DNA of 64,000 bases, taken from NCBI GenBank assembly GCA_947465645.1, contig CANIBQ010000008.1, forward strand, positions 35,988-99,987, read 5' to 3'. Source of the stretch: Acidobacteriota bacterium (GTDB lineage Bacteria; Acidobacteriota; Vicinamibacteria; Vicinamibacterales; UBA2999). Position numbers and translations under genes: made by a program. Below are positions 20,944 to 29,602 of this stretch, one piece after another; within the stretch, counting starts at the first letter, position 1, and the number at the start of each line of letters is the position of its first letter. The notes under the pieces are model-generated. The model made no database searches, had not been told where the DNA came from, and was given only the letters and a program-made list of their open reading frames with translations.

Positions 20944-22419
20944 TTACGTGCCGCAGAACGTGCGATAGGTCCGCTCGCCCGATCGCGGCGCGCTGAACAT
21001 CGGCAGGTCGCGTTCGTGATCGTAGGGCGTCGCCAACACCTCGAGCAGTCGCTCCATCACGGACACATCGTCCCGGCTGGTCGCGGCGAGGAGCGCATCC
21101 TCGACGTTGTGATTGCGGGGGATGAACGCAGGGTTGTGCCGCCGCATCAGGGTTCTGGTTTCGGCGAGCGACTGCGGCTGGCGCGCGCGGCGCGCCTCCA
21201 ACCGATGGTGCCAGGCCTCCAGGTCGGGATCGGCGTTCGCGCTGTTACTGGCAAGGCCGTCGCCGGCGAGGCCCCCGCTGGTGAGCAACCGGAAGGTGTT
21301 GGTGAAGTCGGCAGACCGCCGGTGCATCCAGGCGAGCAGGTCGTTGACGAGTCCCGCATCATCATCTTCCCGCGTAAACAGCCCAAGCTTCGCCCGCATG
21401 CCGTCCAGCCAGTGCTCCTCGAACAGGCCGGGGAAGCGATCGAGCGCCGACGTAGCCCGCTCGACTGCTCGATCGACGTCGCGGTCAAACAGCGGCAACA
21501 TCGCTTCGGCAAGTCGCGCGAGGTTCCACTGCGCGATTGGCGGCTGGTTTCCGTACGCGTATCGCCCGCCGGCGTCGATCGAGCTGAACACCGTGGCGGG
21601 GTCGTACGCGTCCATGAACGCGCACGGGCCGTAGTCGATGGTTTCGCCGGAGAGGGCCATATTGTCGGTGTTCATCACGCCGTGGACGAAGCCAACCAGC
21701 TGCCAGCGCGCAATCAGGGACGCCTGCCGTGCCAGGATCGCGTCGAACAGCGCGACATATGGCTCTGGCGAAGCGGCGAGCTCCGGGTAGTGGCGCGCCA
21801 GCGTGTAATCCGCAAGCGCCCGCGTGGCGCTCTCGTCCCCATGCGCCGTGGCCCATTGCATCGTGCCGACGCGGATATGACTCGCGGCCACGCGCGTCAG
21901 CACTGCGCCCTGAAGCGCCGTCTCCCGATACACCGGCTCGCCCGTCGTCACCACGGCCAGGCTGCGCGTGGTCGGAATGCCCAGCGCGTGCATCGCCTCG
22001 CTGATGATGTATTCCCGCAGCATCGGCCCGAGCGCGGCGCGGCCGTCACCGCGGCGGGAGAACCGCGTCGGGCCGGCCCCTTTCAGCTGAATGTCCATGC
22101 GATCGCCGGACGGCGTGATCTGCTCGCCGAGCAGGATCGCGCGGCCATCGCCGAGCGGGGTGAAGTGACCGAACTGGTGACCCGCGTACGCCTGCGCGAT
22201 TGGTCGCCCCCCTTCGGGCAGCGCATTTCCGGCGAAGATTGCGACGCCATCGGCACGCTCGAGCGCCTCAACGTCGAGTCCAAGCGATGTCGCAAGTGGC
22301 CGGTTGAAAACTACCAGGCGCGGGTCGGGGACCGCAGTGGGTGCCGCAGGAGAATGGAAGAGCTGCGGCAGCTCCGCGTAGGTGTGCTCGAGGCGCCAGC
22401 CTGCCATTCCGATCATCAT
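20944..22419 (-). CDS. selO: Protein adenylyltransferase SelO (YdiU/UPF0061)
   Basis: A 491-residue pseudokinase-fold enzyme that transfers AMP to protein Ser, Thr or Tyr residues under redox stress. Conserved blocks include [55 protein letters not shown] (catalytic loop and metal site) and the C-terminal TYRTFCGT. The antepenultimate Cys stands where eukaryotic SelO has selenocysteine. The start is ambiguous among ATG codons at 22476, 22419 and 22407; no convincing ribosome-binding site helps. The eroded PilZ fragment ends just upstream of this start. Confidence 0.94.
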   Translation of the reverse strand: MMIGMAGWRLEHTYAELPQLFHSPAAPTAVPDPRLVVFNRPLATSLGLDVEALERADGVAIFAGNALPEGGRPIAQAYAGHQFGHFTPLGDGRAILLGEQITPSGDRMDIQLKGAGPTRFSRRGDGRAALGPMLREYIISEAMHALGIPTTRSLAVVTTGEPVYRETALQGAVLTRVAASHIRVGTMQWATAHGDESATRALADYTLARHYPELAASPEPYVALFDAILARQASLIARWQLVGFVHGVMNTDNMALSGETIDYGPCAFMDAYDPATVFSSIDAGGRYAYGNQPPIAQWNLARLAEAMLPLFDRDVDRAVERATSALDRFPGLFEEHWLDGMRAKLGLFTREDDDAGLVNDLLAWMHRRSADFTNTFRLLTSGGLAGDGLASNSANADPDLEAWHHRLEARRARQPQSLAETRTLMRRHNPAFIPRNHNVEDALLAATSRDDVSVMERLLEVLATPYDHERDLPMFSAPRSGERTYRTFCGT

Positions 22420-22447
22420 AACGGGCGGGCCGCCGCGCGGGCCCCGG

Positions 22448-22633
22448 CTACGCCGTGAGGCGCGGGTCGAGGTCATACGCGCGCGCTCGCGTGTCGATCG
22501 ACCGATCGAAGGCGAGCGCCCCGCGATAGTGGATCAAGTCTGCATGTAGTGCCGAGACGTGAGCGCGGACCACACGGTTCCTGACGAGAAGGCGGCCGGC
22601 GGCCGCGCCGCCGCTCGGGTAGAACTCGAGGCG
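22448..22633 (-). pseudogene. Eroded PilZ-domain gene, C-terminal half only
   Basis: The frame ending in TAG at 22448-22450 encodes GRLLVRNRVVRAHVSAL and IHYRGALAFDRSIDTRA. It matches residues about 50-95 of the intact PilZ protein at 27626-28027 (GRVLVRSHVVRARVSSV, IHYRCALAFDRSIDTRA). There is no start codon, and the N-terminal half, with the RxxxR and D/NxSxxG c-di-GMP motifs, is missing. It lies directly behind the stop codon of the TonB receptor. This is the remains of a duplicated or displaced PilZ gene. Confidence 0.75.
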
Positions 22634-22655
22634 CCGGCCCTGACCGCTTTCACCA

Positions 22656-25600
22656 TCAGAACTCCACCCGTGCGCTGAGCTGAATCATCCGCGGGTCGAG
22701 GATGCGCGTGGGCCGGCGCCACTGCGCGCCAAACGTGTTGTTCACCTCCAGCACCGAGTTGGCATTGAGCATGTTGAAGATATCCACGTTCGCCTGCAGA
22801 CGTGTCCTTCCTACCGGGATGAGCTTACTGATCCGCACGTCGAGCTGTGTGCGGCGGTTTTCAAATTCGGTCTGCGGCGAGATGAGGGGGACGTTTACAG
22901 TGCGCGCTCCGCCCGACAGGTTCCGTCCGAGTGAGCGCAAGACCTGCGCGGTCGGCACGGCGTAGGTCGCCAGATAGGCCGTTCCGGGAAGGTTCTGAAG
23001 CGTGGCGCTCACAGAGAAGTCCATCGGCAGGGGATAGCTTCCGTTCAGTTTCATCTGCGTGTTGGCACCGAACGGCGTGACGGCGCGGCAGGTCGGCCGC
23101 CCATTGATGGCGGTCCCGGTGTGTGGCACGGGCGACGCGGACGCGCCCGGCAGATTGGCAGCTGCTGCGCCCGGACTGTCGACGTTGAAGCAGACGTCGC
23201 TGATGGTGCGTCCCGTGTCCACCCCGCCAGCCAGCCGGATGCCCCGACCTAACCGCGCGTTGATCGTCGCGCTGACGAAGTCGGCCGTACGGGTGTACTT
23301 CCCGAAGTTGGACGCTTGCGTCACCACGTTCGAGATCTGTCCGAACTTGTCGGGATTTATGTCGTACAGGCCGCAGACCTCGTATCCACCGCCGCCCGGC
23401 AGCCTGGGATCTGCCGGCGCCGTGATGCAGTACGGACTGTAGTCAGCGTCGGCCACGGTGGCGTTGTCGGTGACTCGGTAGTTACCGTCCCAATTGTGAT
23501 AGTACCCGGCGGTGGCCGACAGTCCCGGGCCGAGCTGATGCTGCAGCTCCGTGTTGATGTCCCAGGTGTATGCACGCCCCTCCTGCACCACGTCGTCTGC
23601 ATATCGGGTGGCCAGCGGGTTGCTCTTGCCGAAGTTCTGATTGTCGATAGCCTGGCACTCCCCATTGGCGGCGAAGTTCGTCAGATCGCAGTCGGGAAAG
23701 TAGTTGCGATTGGCGTCGGTCCACGAGCGGTTGGCGGAGGTGACCGACGTCGTGACCGGCGCGATGTTGGAGCTAAACGTTCCAGAGGTCAGTTCCAGGT
23801 AGCGTCCGATCGACATCTTGAGCGCCGTCCGGCCCGTGCCGAACAGGTCATACGAAGCACCGAGCCTGGGACTCCAATCCCGCCACTTGGGCGCGTGCTC
23901 GACAGCAGGCAGCTCCCGCGGGCCGACGAACCGCCCCGGACCGAGGCTGATGGCTGGGATGTTCACATCGTAGTAGTCGTACCGGACGCCGTAGTTCAGG
24001 GTCAGCCGCTTGATGGTCCATTGATCCTGGGCGTACGCCCCGAGGTCCCACATCGCGCGGACGACCGTCCGGAATGGCGCGTCGATGCGCGTGCCCAGCT
24101 TGACGCGCTCGGGTTCGCGGTCCGGGTACGGGTAGGCATACTGAGTGATCCCAGTGGGCACTCCGTTGTTGAAGGTATACGAGGTGAACTGGTTTCCTGA
24201 GCTCGTGCTCCCTTCGTCCTTGATGGCCGACTCGTTGCTCATGCCGAATTTGAACGCGTGCGACCCGGTGACGTAGGAAAGCGAGGCGCGAACCGGAAAA
24301 CGGTTGCCCCAGCGGTGACCGCCGTAGGTCGTCGGCGCGTTGTAGCTGAACCCCAGCCCCGTGTCGTTGATGGCGATGTCGTCGGGGCTCACCTCGGGCT
24401 GCAGGTAGTTGGGCCAGCTGTGAATGACCGCGGCAGCGCCCGCCTCAAGCAAGAGCCGGTTCGTGCGCGGCGAGCTCCACGAGGCCTGGACGATCCCCTC
24501 CGGAAAGTTGTGCCAGAGCGCGACCGATTCGGGGGCGTTGCCGGACAGCCGGATGCACACGCAGTTGTGCGTGATATCTGTGAAGAGGTTCAGCTTGTTC
24601 TTGGGCGTGAGCTGCCAGGTCAATCGGACCGCATTCGACTGGTTCCACTCGGACTGCGCGGACGGCCGCTCCGGGTCGGGCGTGTAGAACATCGTACCCT
24701 GCGTCTTGTTGTAGAAGACGCCAGGCACCTGGTTCTCCGAGCCCCACCGGCGGACCGAGGCGAAGAACCACACCTTGTCCTTCCTGATCGGCCCCCCAAC
24801 GGAGAGACCGTAGTCATATAAAAAGTTCACCTGCTGCCCGGACGCAACACCACGCGCGCGAAGATCGTCGGTCAGGTTGCTGCTCTGAAAGTGGCTGTTC
24901 GTGTAGCGGACGAGCCCTCCGAACTTCAACGCGTTGCCGCCCTCCTTCGGAATCAGATTCATCGACACGCCGGTCGAGGAGCTCTCGGCCGACATGCCGC
25001 CGGTCTCCACCGACATCTCCTCAACCGTCTCGGAGTTGAAGGCGTACCCGGGCGACCCGCCGCTCGACATGTTCTGGATCCGCATGCCGTCATACTGCAC
25101 GCGCGCGTTCCCGACCTTGCCGTGGAACCCGATGTTGTTTCCCGACTGGCCGTAGAACGTACCCTGCGTCCCGCCCACGTCTGGCGGTGCGACCAGGCCG
25201 GGCGTCAGAGCCGCGAGCCCGGCGACGCTGGCCTGACCCATCGGCAGGACCTTCAGCGCCTCGGCGGTCATCACAGTCTGTTGCCGCACGTTCGCCGTGT
25301 CGACCAGCGGGGCCCCGGCCGTCACCGTGATCGTCTCCTCCAAGGCGCCGACAGGCATCTCGGCATTGATCGTCGCGGTAAAGCCCGACGACAGCTCGAT
25401 GCCGTCACGCCTGAGGACATTGAACCCGGGCAGCGTGAACGTCACCGTATAGGTGCCCGGTCGCAGATCGACGATGTTGAATCGTCCCTGGTCGTCGGTG
25501 ACGACGATGCGGACTTTCTCGATGAGGGCTGGGCTGGCTGCCTCCACGGTGACGCCCGGCAACACGGCGCCCGACGTGTCACGCACGGCGCCTGCGATGC

Positions 25601-25697
25601 CTGCCGGAGACAACTGCGCCGCGGCACTGCGCGATACCAGCAGCGCACACATCAGTAGGAACAGAAAGCGGCCTGCGAACACGGCTCGTTGCATCAC
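22656..25697 (-). CDS. TonB-dependent receptor, Oar-like, with carboxypeptidase-regulatory domain
   Basis: A 1013-residue outer-membrane protein. A signal peptide ending near AAAQ is followed by a carboxypeptidase-regulatory-like domain (about 30-115, GAVRDTSGAVLPGVTVEAA), a plug domain and a long beta-barrel ending in an aromatic residue (SARVEF). Receptors of this type import large or complex substrates, or polysaccharide and peptide breakdown products, in Acidobacteriota. It is preceded after 39 nt by a secreted carboxymuconolactone-decarboxylase-like protein, probably cotranscribed. Its C-terminal coding end adjoins the eroded PilZ gene. Substrate is unknown. Confidence 0.92.
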   Translation of the reverse strand: MMQRAVFAGRFLFLLMCALLVSRSAAAQLSPAGIAGAVRDTSGAVLPGVTVEAASPALIEKVRIVVTDDQGRFNIVDLRPGTYTVTFTLPGFNVLRRDGIELSSGFTATINAEMPVGALEETITVTAGAPLVDTANVRQQTVMTAEALKVLPMGQASVAGLAALTPGLVAPPDVGGTQGTFYGQSGNNIGFHGKVGNARVQYDGMRIQNMSSGGSPGYAFNSETVEEMSVETGGMSAESSSTGVSMNLIPKEGGNALKFGGLVRYTNSHFQSSNLTDDLRARGVASGQQVNFLYDYGLSVGGPIRKDKVWFFASVRRWGSENQVPGVFYNKTQGTMFYTPDPERPSAQSEWNQSNAVRLTWQLTPKNKLNLFTDITHNCVCIRLSGNAPESVALWHNFPEGIVQASWSSPRTNRLLLEAGAAAVIHSWPNYLQPEVSPDDIAINDTGLGFSYNAPTTYGGHRWGNRFPVRASLSYVTGSHAFKFGMSNESAIKDEGSTSSGNQFTSYTFNNGVPTGITQYAYPYPDREPERVKLGTRIDAPFRTVVRAMWDLGAYAQDQWTIKRLTLNYGVRYDYYDVNIPAISLGPGRFVGPRELPAVEHAPKWRDWSPRLGASYDLFGTGRTALKMSIGRYLELTSGTFSSNIAPVTTSVTSANRSWTDANRNYFPDCDLTNFAANGECQAIDNQNFGKSNPLATRYADDVVQEGRAYTWDINTELQHQLGPGLSATAGYYHNWDGNYRVTDNATVADADYSPYCITAPADPRLPGGGGYEVCGLYDINPDKFGQISNVVTQASNFGKYTRTADFVSATINARLGRGIRLAGGVDTGRTISDVCFNVDSPGAAAANLPGASASPVPHTGTAINGRPTCRAVTPFGANTQMKLNGSYPLPMDFSVSATLQNLPGTAYLATYAVPTAQVLRSLGRNLSGGARTVNVPLISPQTEFENRRTQLDVRISKLIPVGRTRLQANVDIFNMLNANSVLEVNNTFGAQWRRPTRILDPRMIQLSARVEF

Positions 25698-25736
25698 TCC
25701 TCCGGCGTTACGACGCGTGGCGGCGACGCGCGGCGC

Positions 25737-26990
25737 TCAGTTCTTGATAGGCAACAGCGGCTGCTGTCCGGCAGCAAGCTGCTGATCGAACACGATGAGC
25801 AGGACGTCCTCGCGCGTGTGTGGCGCCATGACGTTCACGACGAAGTCGGAGAGATCCTGCTGGCCGAAGGTCATCTTGGCGCGCGCGTACGTGTCCGCGG
25901 TGACGTTGTGTTGTCCGAAGAGCTCACGACCGAACTGGATGAGGACCGCCTCTTTGGCGGGAAGACCGGTCGCCGCCTTGTTGTACCGTACGGCGTCAAT
26001 CGTTGCGGCGGACAGGCCGGCCCTGATTGCCGCCGCCTCGGTCATCGTCCAGTCGTACTGCTGATCGTGAAGACGCGCCGTGATCAGGGCGGCCAGCGCG
26101 ATGAGCGCAGCGCCCTGGCTCGCTTCAAGCGACTTGAGGCCGGCGGCAAACCGTGCCATCGATCCCGGTCCGGTCGGCGCCGGCGCCAGCGTCCGACGAT
26201 AGAGCCCCGTGTTCGCTCCTTCGCCTCCAGCGTTTCCTTGCTGCGGGCGCGCGGGATTCACGGAAGGAATGCGGCTGCGCGAATCGGGAAGGATGTCGGC
26301 CGGCATCGTGAACGGCAGCGGGAGGAACTGCTTCATCTGGGGCGGCATCCACTGGTTGGCCGCGGTCAGGTTGACGGCGGTGCCTGCGTAATTCGACATC
26401 AGGTCGACCATGTCCACCATGTCGGTCTTGCCGAACAGCTTCAGCGCGCGGGCGTACGTCGCAGGCGCGACCCTGTGCGTGCCGATCTCGCGACCGAGCT
26501 GGATGATCGCGGCTTCCTTTTCCCCCAGGCCCGTCAGCGGCCTGCGGTTCCGGACCACATCGGCGATGTGAGGCTCCAGCCCCACCGACACCGCCTCCAT
26601 CTCGTGCAGCGACCACTCGTACGGTTGGTCATACTCGCGCGCGACTACCAGGATGGCCAACTCAGACAGCCGGCGGCCGATCCGCGCATCCCACCGCACG
26701 TCAACACCGGAGCGATGGAGCCGGATGGCGGCCAGGCCTTCGGGCTTGCCGCCCGAAGCCGACGCGATGGCAGCGTCGTACGCCTTCTTCATCTGATCGT
26801 TTAGTTCTTCGCGCTTGATCGGCGGCAGACGGTTCCGCGTGTCCGGATGCACGTCGGGGGGAAGGGCCCCGTCAGCGATCCGGCCGGAGGGTGAAGCTGG
26901 GGCCTGGGCCTGCAGGTCCGCCAGTTGAAACCCGGGGGGTGGCACTGCGATCGCCAGCACCAGGGCCGCTACGATGGGAGCTGCCTTCAT
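25737..26990 (-). CDS. Exported protein with two tandem CMD/AhpD-like domains
   Basis: A 417-residue protein that starts at ATG 26990 with a signal peptide (MKAAPIVAALVLAIAVPP). Two copies of a carboxymuconolactone decarboxylase-like helical domain follow, at about 80-190 and 290-410. They share a pattern: LSELAILVVAREYDQPYEW against LAALITARLHDQQYDWTMTE, and GLGEKEAAIIQLGREI against GLPAKEAVLIQFGREL. Neither copy has the CxxC pair of AhpD, so peroxidase activity through cysteines is unlikely. It lies 39 nt upstream of the TonB receptor and is probably in its operon. Confidence 0.82.
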   Translation of the reverse strand: MKAAPIVAALVLAIAVPPPGFQLADLQAQAPASPSGRIADGALPPDVHPDTRNRLPPIKREELNDQMKKAYDAAIASASGGKPEGLAAIRLHRSGVDVRWDARIGRRLSELAILVVAREYDQPYEWSLHEMEAVSVGLEPHIADVVRNRRPLTGLGEKEAAIIQLGREIGTHRVAPATYARALKLFGKTDMVDMVDLMSNYAGTAVNLTAANQWMPPQMKQFLPLPFTMPADILPDSRSRIPSVNPARPQQGNAGGEGANTGLYRRTLAPAPTGPGSMARFAAGLKSLEASQGAALIALAALITARLHDQQYDWTMTEAAAIRAGLSAATIDAVRYNKAATGLPAKEAVLIQFGRELFGQHNVTADTYARAKMTFGQQDLSDFVVNVMAPHTREDVLLIVFDQQLAAGQQPLLPIKN

Positions 26991-27217
26991 GTCGCGTCCT
27001 CGACTCGATGGGCGTGTGAGCGGTTCGCGGGGCCTTTGAGAGACGAACGATTTCAGAGTAGTGAGAGCAGTGGACTCAGATATCCCATGGGGGCAAATCC
27101 TGTCAATCGTTTTTTGGAAGAGCGCAGGAGCTGTGCTCCCTGGAGCCGGAAGCGGTGGTTTCCGAATCGCTTCCGATTGTCTTCCCTGTGCGGGGCGCCT
27201 GATAGGTTCAGTATCCC

Positions 27218-27594
27218 GTGACGGAGGCAGCCATAAACCCGTTATGGACCGTCGTCTACGACCCCCAGAAGTTCGCGCACGAGCGTAAGAGACAGAAGCT
27301 GACGCTCGAGGCCATCTCGGGAACCCTGTCGGGGAGGACAGCGCGGGAGATCGAAAACGGGACACCGACCGTCACATTGGATTCCTCGGCCAACGGCACT
27401 TCGCAAGATTGCCGATGGTGCAGCCAGCACCGATCCAACCACGCGCGTGGATCAAGCCAGCTCGGACGTCAACGGACTTGTCACGCTCGAGCGATCCGCA
27501 GACCGCCCGGACCGCCGAACGATGGCTGAGCGCCCGCGACGAAGAAGCCGCCGGAGTCTGGCGTGACACCCACGAGACTGAGAAATGGTAACGA
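27218..27594 (+). pseudogene. Frameshifted XRE-type helix-turn-helix gene
   Basis: A GTG start at 27218 opens FAHERKRQKLTLEAISGTLS followed by GRTAREIENGTPTVTLD, which is a helix-turn-helix repressor N-terminus. The next expected piece, LRKIADG, is encoded at 27399-27419 in a second frame. The rest (RAWIKPARTSTDLSR to RTAERWLSARDEEAAGVW, ending in TAA at 27592-27594) is in a third frame. All three frames are used in order, so two frameshifts have broken one gene of about 120 residues. It diverges from the CMD gene across about 227 nt that hold no other recognisable feature. Confidence 0.65.
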
Positions 27595-27625
27595 CTCCGG
27601 CATCGGCAGCGGCGGCACGAAGTCT

Positions 27626-28027
27626 CTAGGCCGAAAGCCGTTGAGGGAGCTTGCTGGGATCTGACAACCCAGGCGCCGAACATCCGTTATCGACGGGAAC
27701 CCATGGCATGCGACGCGGTGAGGGATACTCTTGCGCGCGTGTGTCGATCGAGCGATCGAATGCCAGAGCACAGCGATAGTGAATCGCGTCGGCCTGCACC
27801 GAGGACACGCGGGCGCGGACGACGTGGCTCCGGACGAGCACGCGTCCGTCAGCGGTGGTCACGTGCACGTCGAGATGCGTGCCCGGCAGGAGGCGCGCGC
27901 ACCCTTCGACGAGCATCCCGCTATTGGACACATCGATCACGGTGAGCTCGCGGCCGGTTCTGAGGCGCACCCCCATCAGCGGCTCACCCACCGCGGGCGC
28001 CCGCCTCTCCGCTCGTCGTCTTTCCAT
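27626..28027 (-). CDS. PilZ-domain protein
   Basis: A 133-residue protein. MERRRAERR at the start and DVSNSGMLVEG in the middle are the RxxxR and D/NxSxxG motifs that bind cyclic di-GMP in PilZ domains. Residues about 50-95 match the eroded copy at 22448-22633. After DTRAQEY the C-terminal tail (about 38 residues) is unrelated to that copy and has no family similarity. It lies 27 nt downstream of the pseudopilin gene on the same strand, so a role in pilus or secretion control is plausible. Confidence 0.85.
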   Translation of the reverse strand: MERRRAERRAPAVGEPLMGVRLRTGRELTVIDVSNSGMLVEGCARLLPGTHLDVHVTTADGRVLVRSHVVRARVSSVQADAIHYRCALAFDRSIDTRAQEYPSPRRMPWVPVDNGCSAPGLSDPSKLPQRLSA

Positions 28028-28054
28028 GCGGTGACGTCCTGAAAGGGTTGGGCC

Positions 28055-28591
28055 CTAGTAGGTTTCGACCCAGTCGTCGGTTCGCGCGGAGTACTGCAGC
28101 ACGCGGGTCCGCCCTGTGGCACCGAGCACCCGCACGGCGAAGCGGGAGCCGTCGCGGCCGCGGATATAGATCGTGCCGGAGGTCGCCGTGCCGAGGTGGG
28201 TGAAGGACATCAGGCTGGACGCGTCCGCCGCCAGGTCGATCGCCACACCGGGAAACATCTCGCCCAGCCGGACCGGCGGCTCGATCGCCGGGTCGGCGCC
28301 AGTCGCGATGTCGCGCGTCCGCACCCCATTGCGATTGCCGTCCGCGAACACGTCGAAGGCCACGCCGCCCGCCTCTTCCTGGAATCGCAATGCGAGCGTC
28401 GTGCCGCGGCCGACCGCCTGCATCCGCGCCAGCGCCATCCGCGACGCGAGGTAGCGCGCCGACCCCCAGGCGCGCGATCGATCGACCGACACCATCACCT
28501 GCGGCACAGCCATCGCCGCGACGATCGCGGCGACGGCCATGACGAAGATGATCTCGAGCAGCGTGAACCCGCCTACGGCACCTGCGCGGAT
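28055..28591 (-). CDS. GspH/FimT-like pseudopilin with no canonical start codon
   Basis: The frame encodes a type IV prepilin signature, GG|FTLLEIIFVMAVAAIVAAMA, with Glu at +5, followed by about 150 residues of a GspH-like globular domain. The reading frame is open upstream but contains no ATG, GTG or TTG between the comEA-antiframe region and the cleavage site. The closest possible start is ATC at 28591, giving a leader MRAGAVGG of normal prepilin length; that position is used here. It overlaps the end of comEA by 19 nt in another frame. A rare ATC start, a frameshift from comEA, or a sequence error could explain it. Confidence 0.7.
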   Translation of the reverse strand: MRAGAVGGFTLLEIIFVMAVAAIVAAMAVPQVMVSVDRSRAWGSARYLASRMALARMQAVGRGTTLALRFQEEAGGVAFDVFADGNRNGVRTRDIATGADPAIEPPVRLGEMFPGVAIDLAADASSLMSFTHLGTATSGTIYIRGRDGSRFAVRVLGATGRTRVLQYSARTDDWVETY

Positions 28592-28914
28592 GCGCGGTCG
28601 GTCCGCGGGGGCGCCACGGTCACCAGCGGCTTGATCGTCAGGAAGCTCTTCTCGCCGACGCCGCGGACGTTCATTAGGTCCTCGATCTTCTTGAAGCCGC
28701 CGTTCTTCTGGCGGTACTCGACGATCCGCACCGCGGTCGCCGGGCCGATGCCAGGCAGCGCTTCGAGCTGCGCCTGCGTGGCGGTGTTCAGGTCGACGGG
28801 CGCATCGGCGCTCGCCGCTGCCCTCGCCGCACTCGCGCGAGCCGGGGTCTGAGCCGAAGCGGACGCTGCCGCCAGGGCAAGCGCTACCAGCGTCACTGTG
28901 ATCATTCGCGTCAT
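28573..28914 (-). CDS. ComEA-like helix-hairpin-helix protein
   Basis: A 113-residue exported protein. A signal peptide ending at about ASAQ is followed by DLNTATQAQLEALPGIGP and VRGVGEKSFLTIKP, the two helix-hairpin-helix elements of the ComEA DNA-binding domain. ATG 28914 follows a strong AGGAGG with 5-nt spacing. ComEA binds incoming DNA in the periplasm during transformation. Its gene overlaps a pseudopilin and precedes a PilZ gene, which fits a pilus or DNA-uptake context. Confidence 0.88.
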   Translation of the reverse strand: MTRMITVTLVALALAAASASAQTPARASAARAAASADAPVDLNTATQAQLEALPGIGPATAVRIVEYRQKNGGFKKIEDLMNVRGVGEKSFLTIKPLVTVAPPRTDRASAQVP

Positions 28915-29094
28915 CGTGTCCTCCTGTCGTCGTCATGGGTGAAAGTGAAAAGTCCTCGGCCGGCCGTGCCGTTAGATCGGGTGATCGTTAAAGCTTCGAG
29001 CCAGGCCGGGACGGCCAGAAGAGACGCAAACGCACGGCCCGCACGGCGGACCGCGGAGCGTCGTGGCAACGTGATGATGCGAGAGGAGTTGCGG

Positions 29095-29117
29095 CCGCAC
29101 GCGGAATGCGCGTGCGG
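29095..29117. repeat. CCGCACGCG hairpin
   Basis: A perfect 9-bp stem (ccgcacgcg/cgcgtgcgg) with a 5-nt GAATG loop lies in the 239-nt gap between comEA and the NTF2-like gene. The rest of that gap holds no gene I can support. A very similar hairpin is at 37799-37819. Confidence 0.6.
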
Positions 29118-29153
29118 CGGAGGGTTACGAAACCGACAACCGCAGTTGCGACG

Positions 29154-29588
29154 TTACCGAACCTGTGAGACGTGGGCCGAAGCGCACTTCCATTGTCCGG
29201 CGTCGCGCACCCACATTTCGGTCACGTTCTCAAGACCGCCGGGCGCCTTCTGCTGCCAGTAGAGGACCACAGTGTCGCCGTTGTACATGGCGATGCGCTC
29301 GTTCAGCCGCTCGGTTGCCACGAAAGGGCCAGGGCCGCCACCGCCGCGGGTCAGGCGTTCGGCTCGTTCCTTCTTGTCACCAATGCGACCCATCCCATCA
29401 ACGACCACGAAACCGTCGGTAGTGAGTCGCTCGAAGGTGGCCCGGTCGCGGTTGGCGCGGGCTTCTTCCCGCTGATTTCGAGCGGCCAAGAAATCCGGAG
29501 GTGGGGTCTGTCCGTCTACACGCGCGACGATCGAGAAGGTAACGATGACTAACGTGGCCAACGAGCAGGACAGGTGCCGCATAACCAT
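29154..29588 (-). CDS. Exported NTF2-like / DUF4440 protein
   Basis: A 144-residue protein from ATG 29588, or ATG 29582, with a signal peptide ending near VDGQ. The remainder has the DUF4440/SnoaL-like pattern of a cone-shaped alpha/beta barrel (RATFERLTTDGFVVVDGMGR, VATERLNERIAMYNGDTVV). Such proteins bind or turn over small hydrophobic molecules, but no active site can be assigned. It is the last gene of the TonB/DUF6152/MBL series and lies 14 nt after the MBL gene. Confidence 0.75.
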   Translation of the reverse strand: MVMRHLSCSLATLVIVTFSIVARVDGQTPPPDFLAARNQREEARANRDRATFERLTTDGFVVVDGMGRIGDKKERAERLTRGGGGPGPFVATERLNERIAMYNGDTVVLYWQQKAPGGLENVTEMWVRDAGQWKCASAHVSQVR

Positions 29589-29602
29589 TCCGCGCCTTAC
29601 GC

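Noticed and set aside
20755..22458. 567-codon plus-strand frame opposite selO
   Set aside because: selO is certain and this frame shows no domain or ribosome-binding site.
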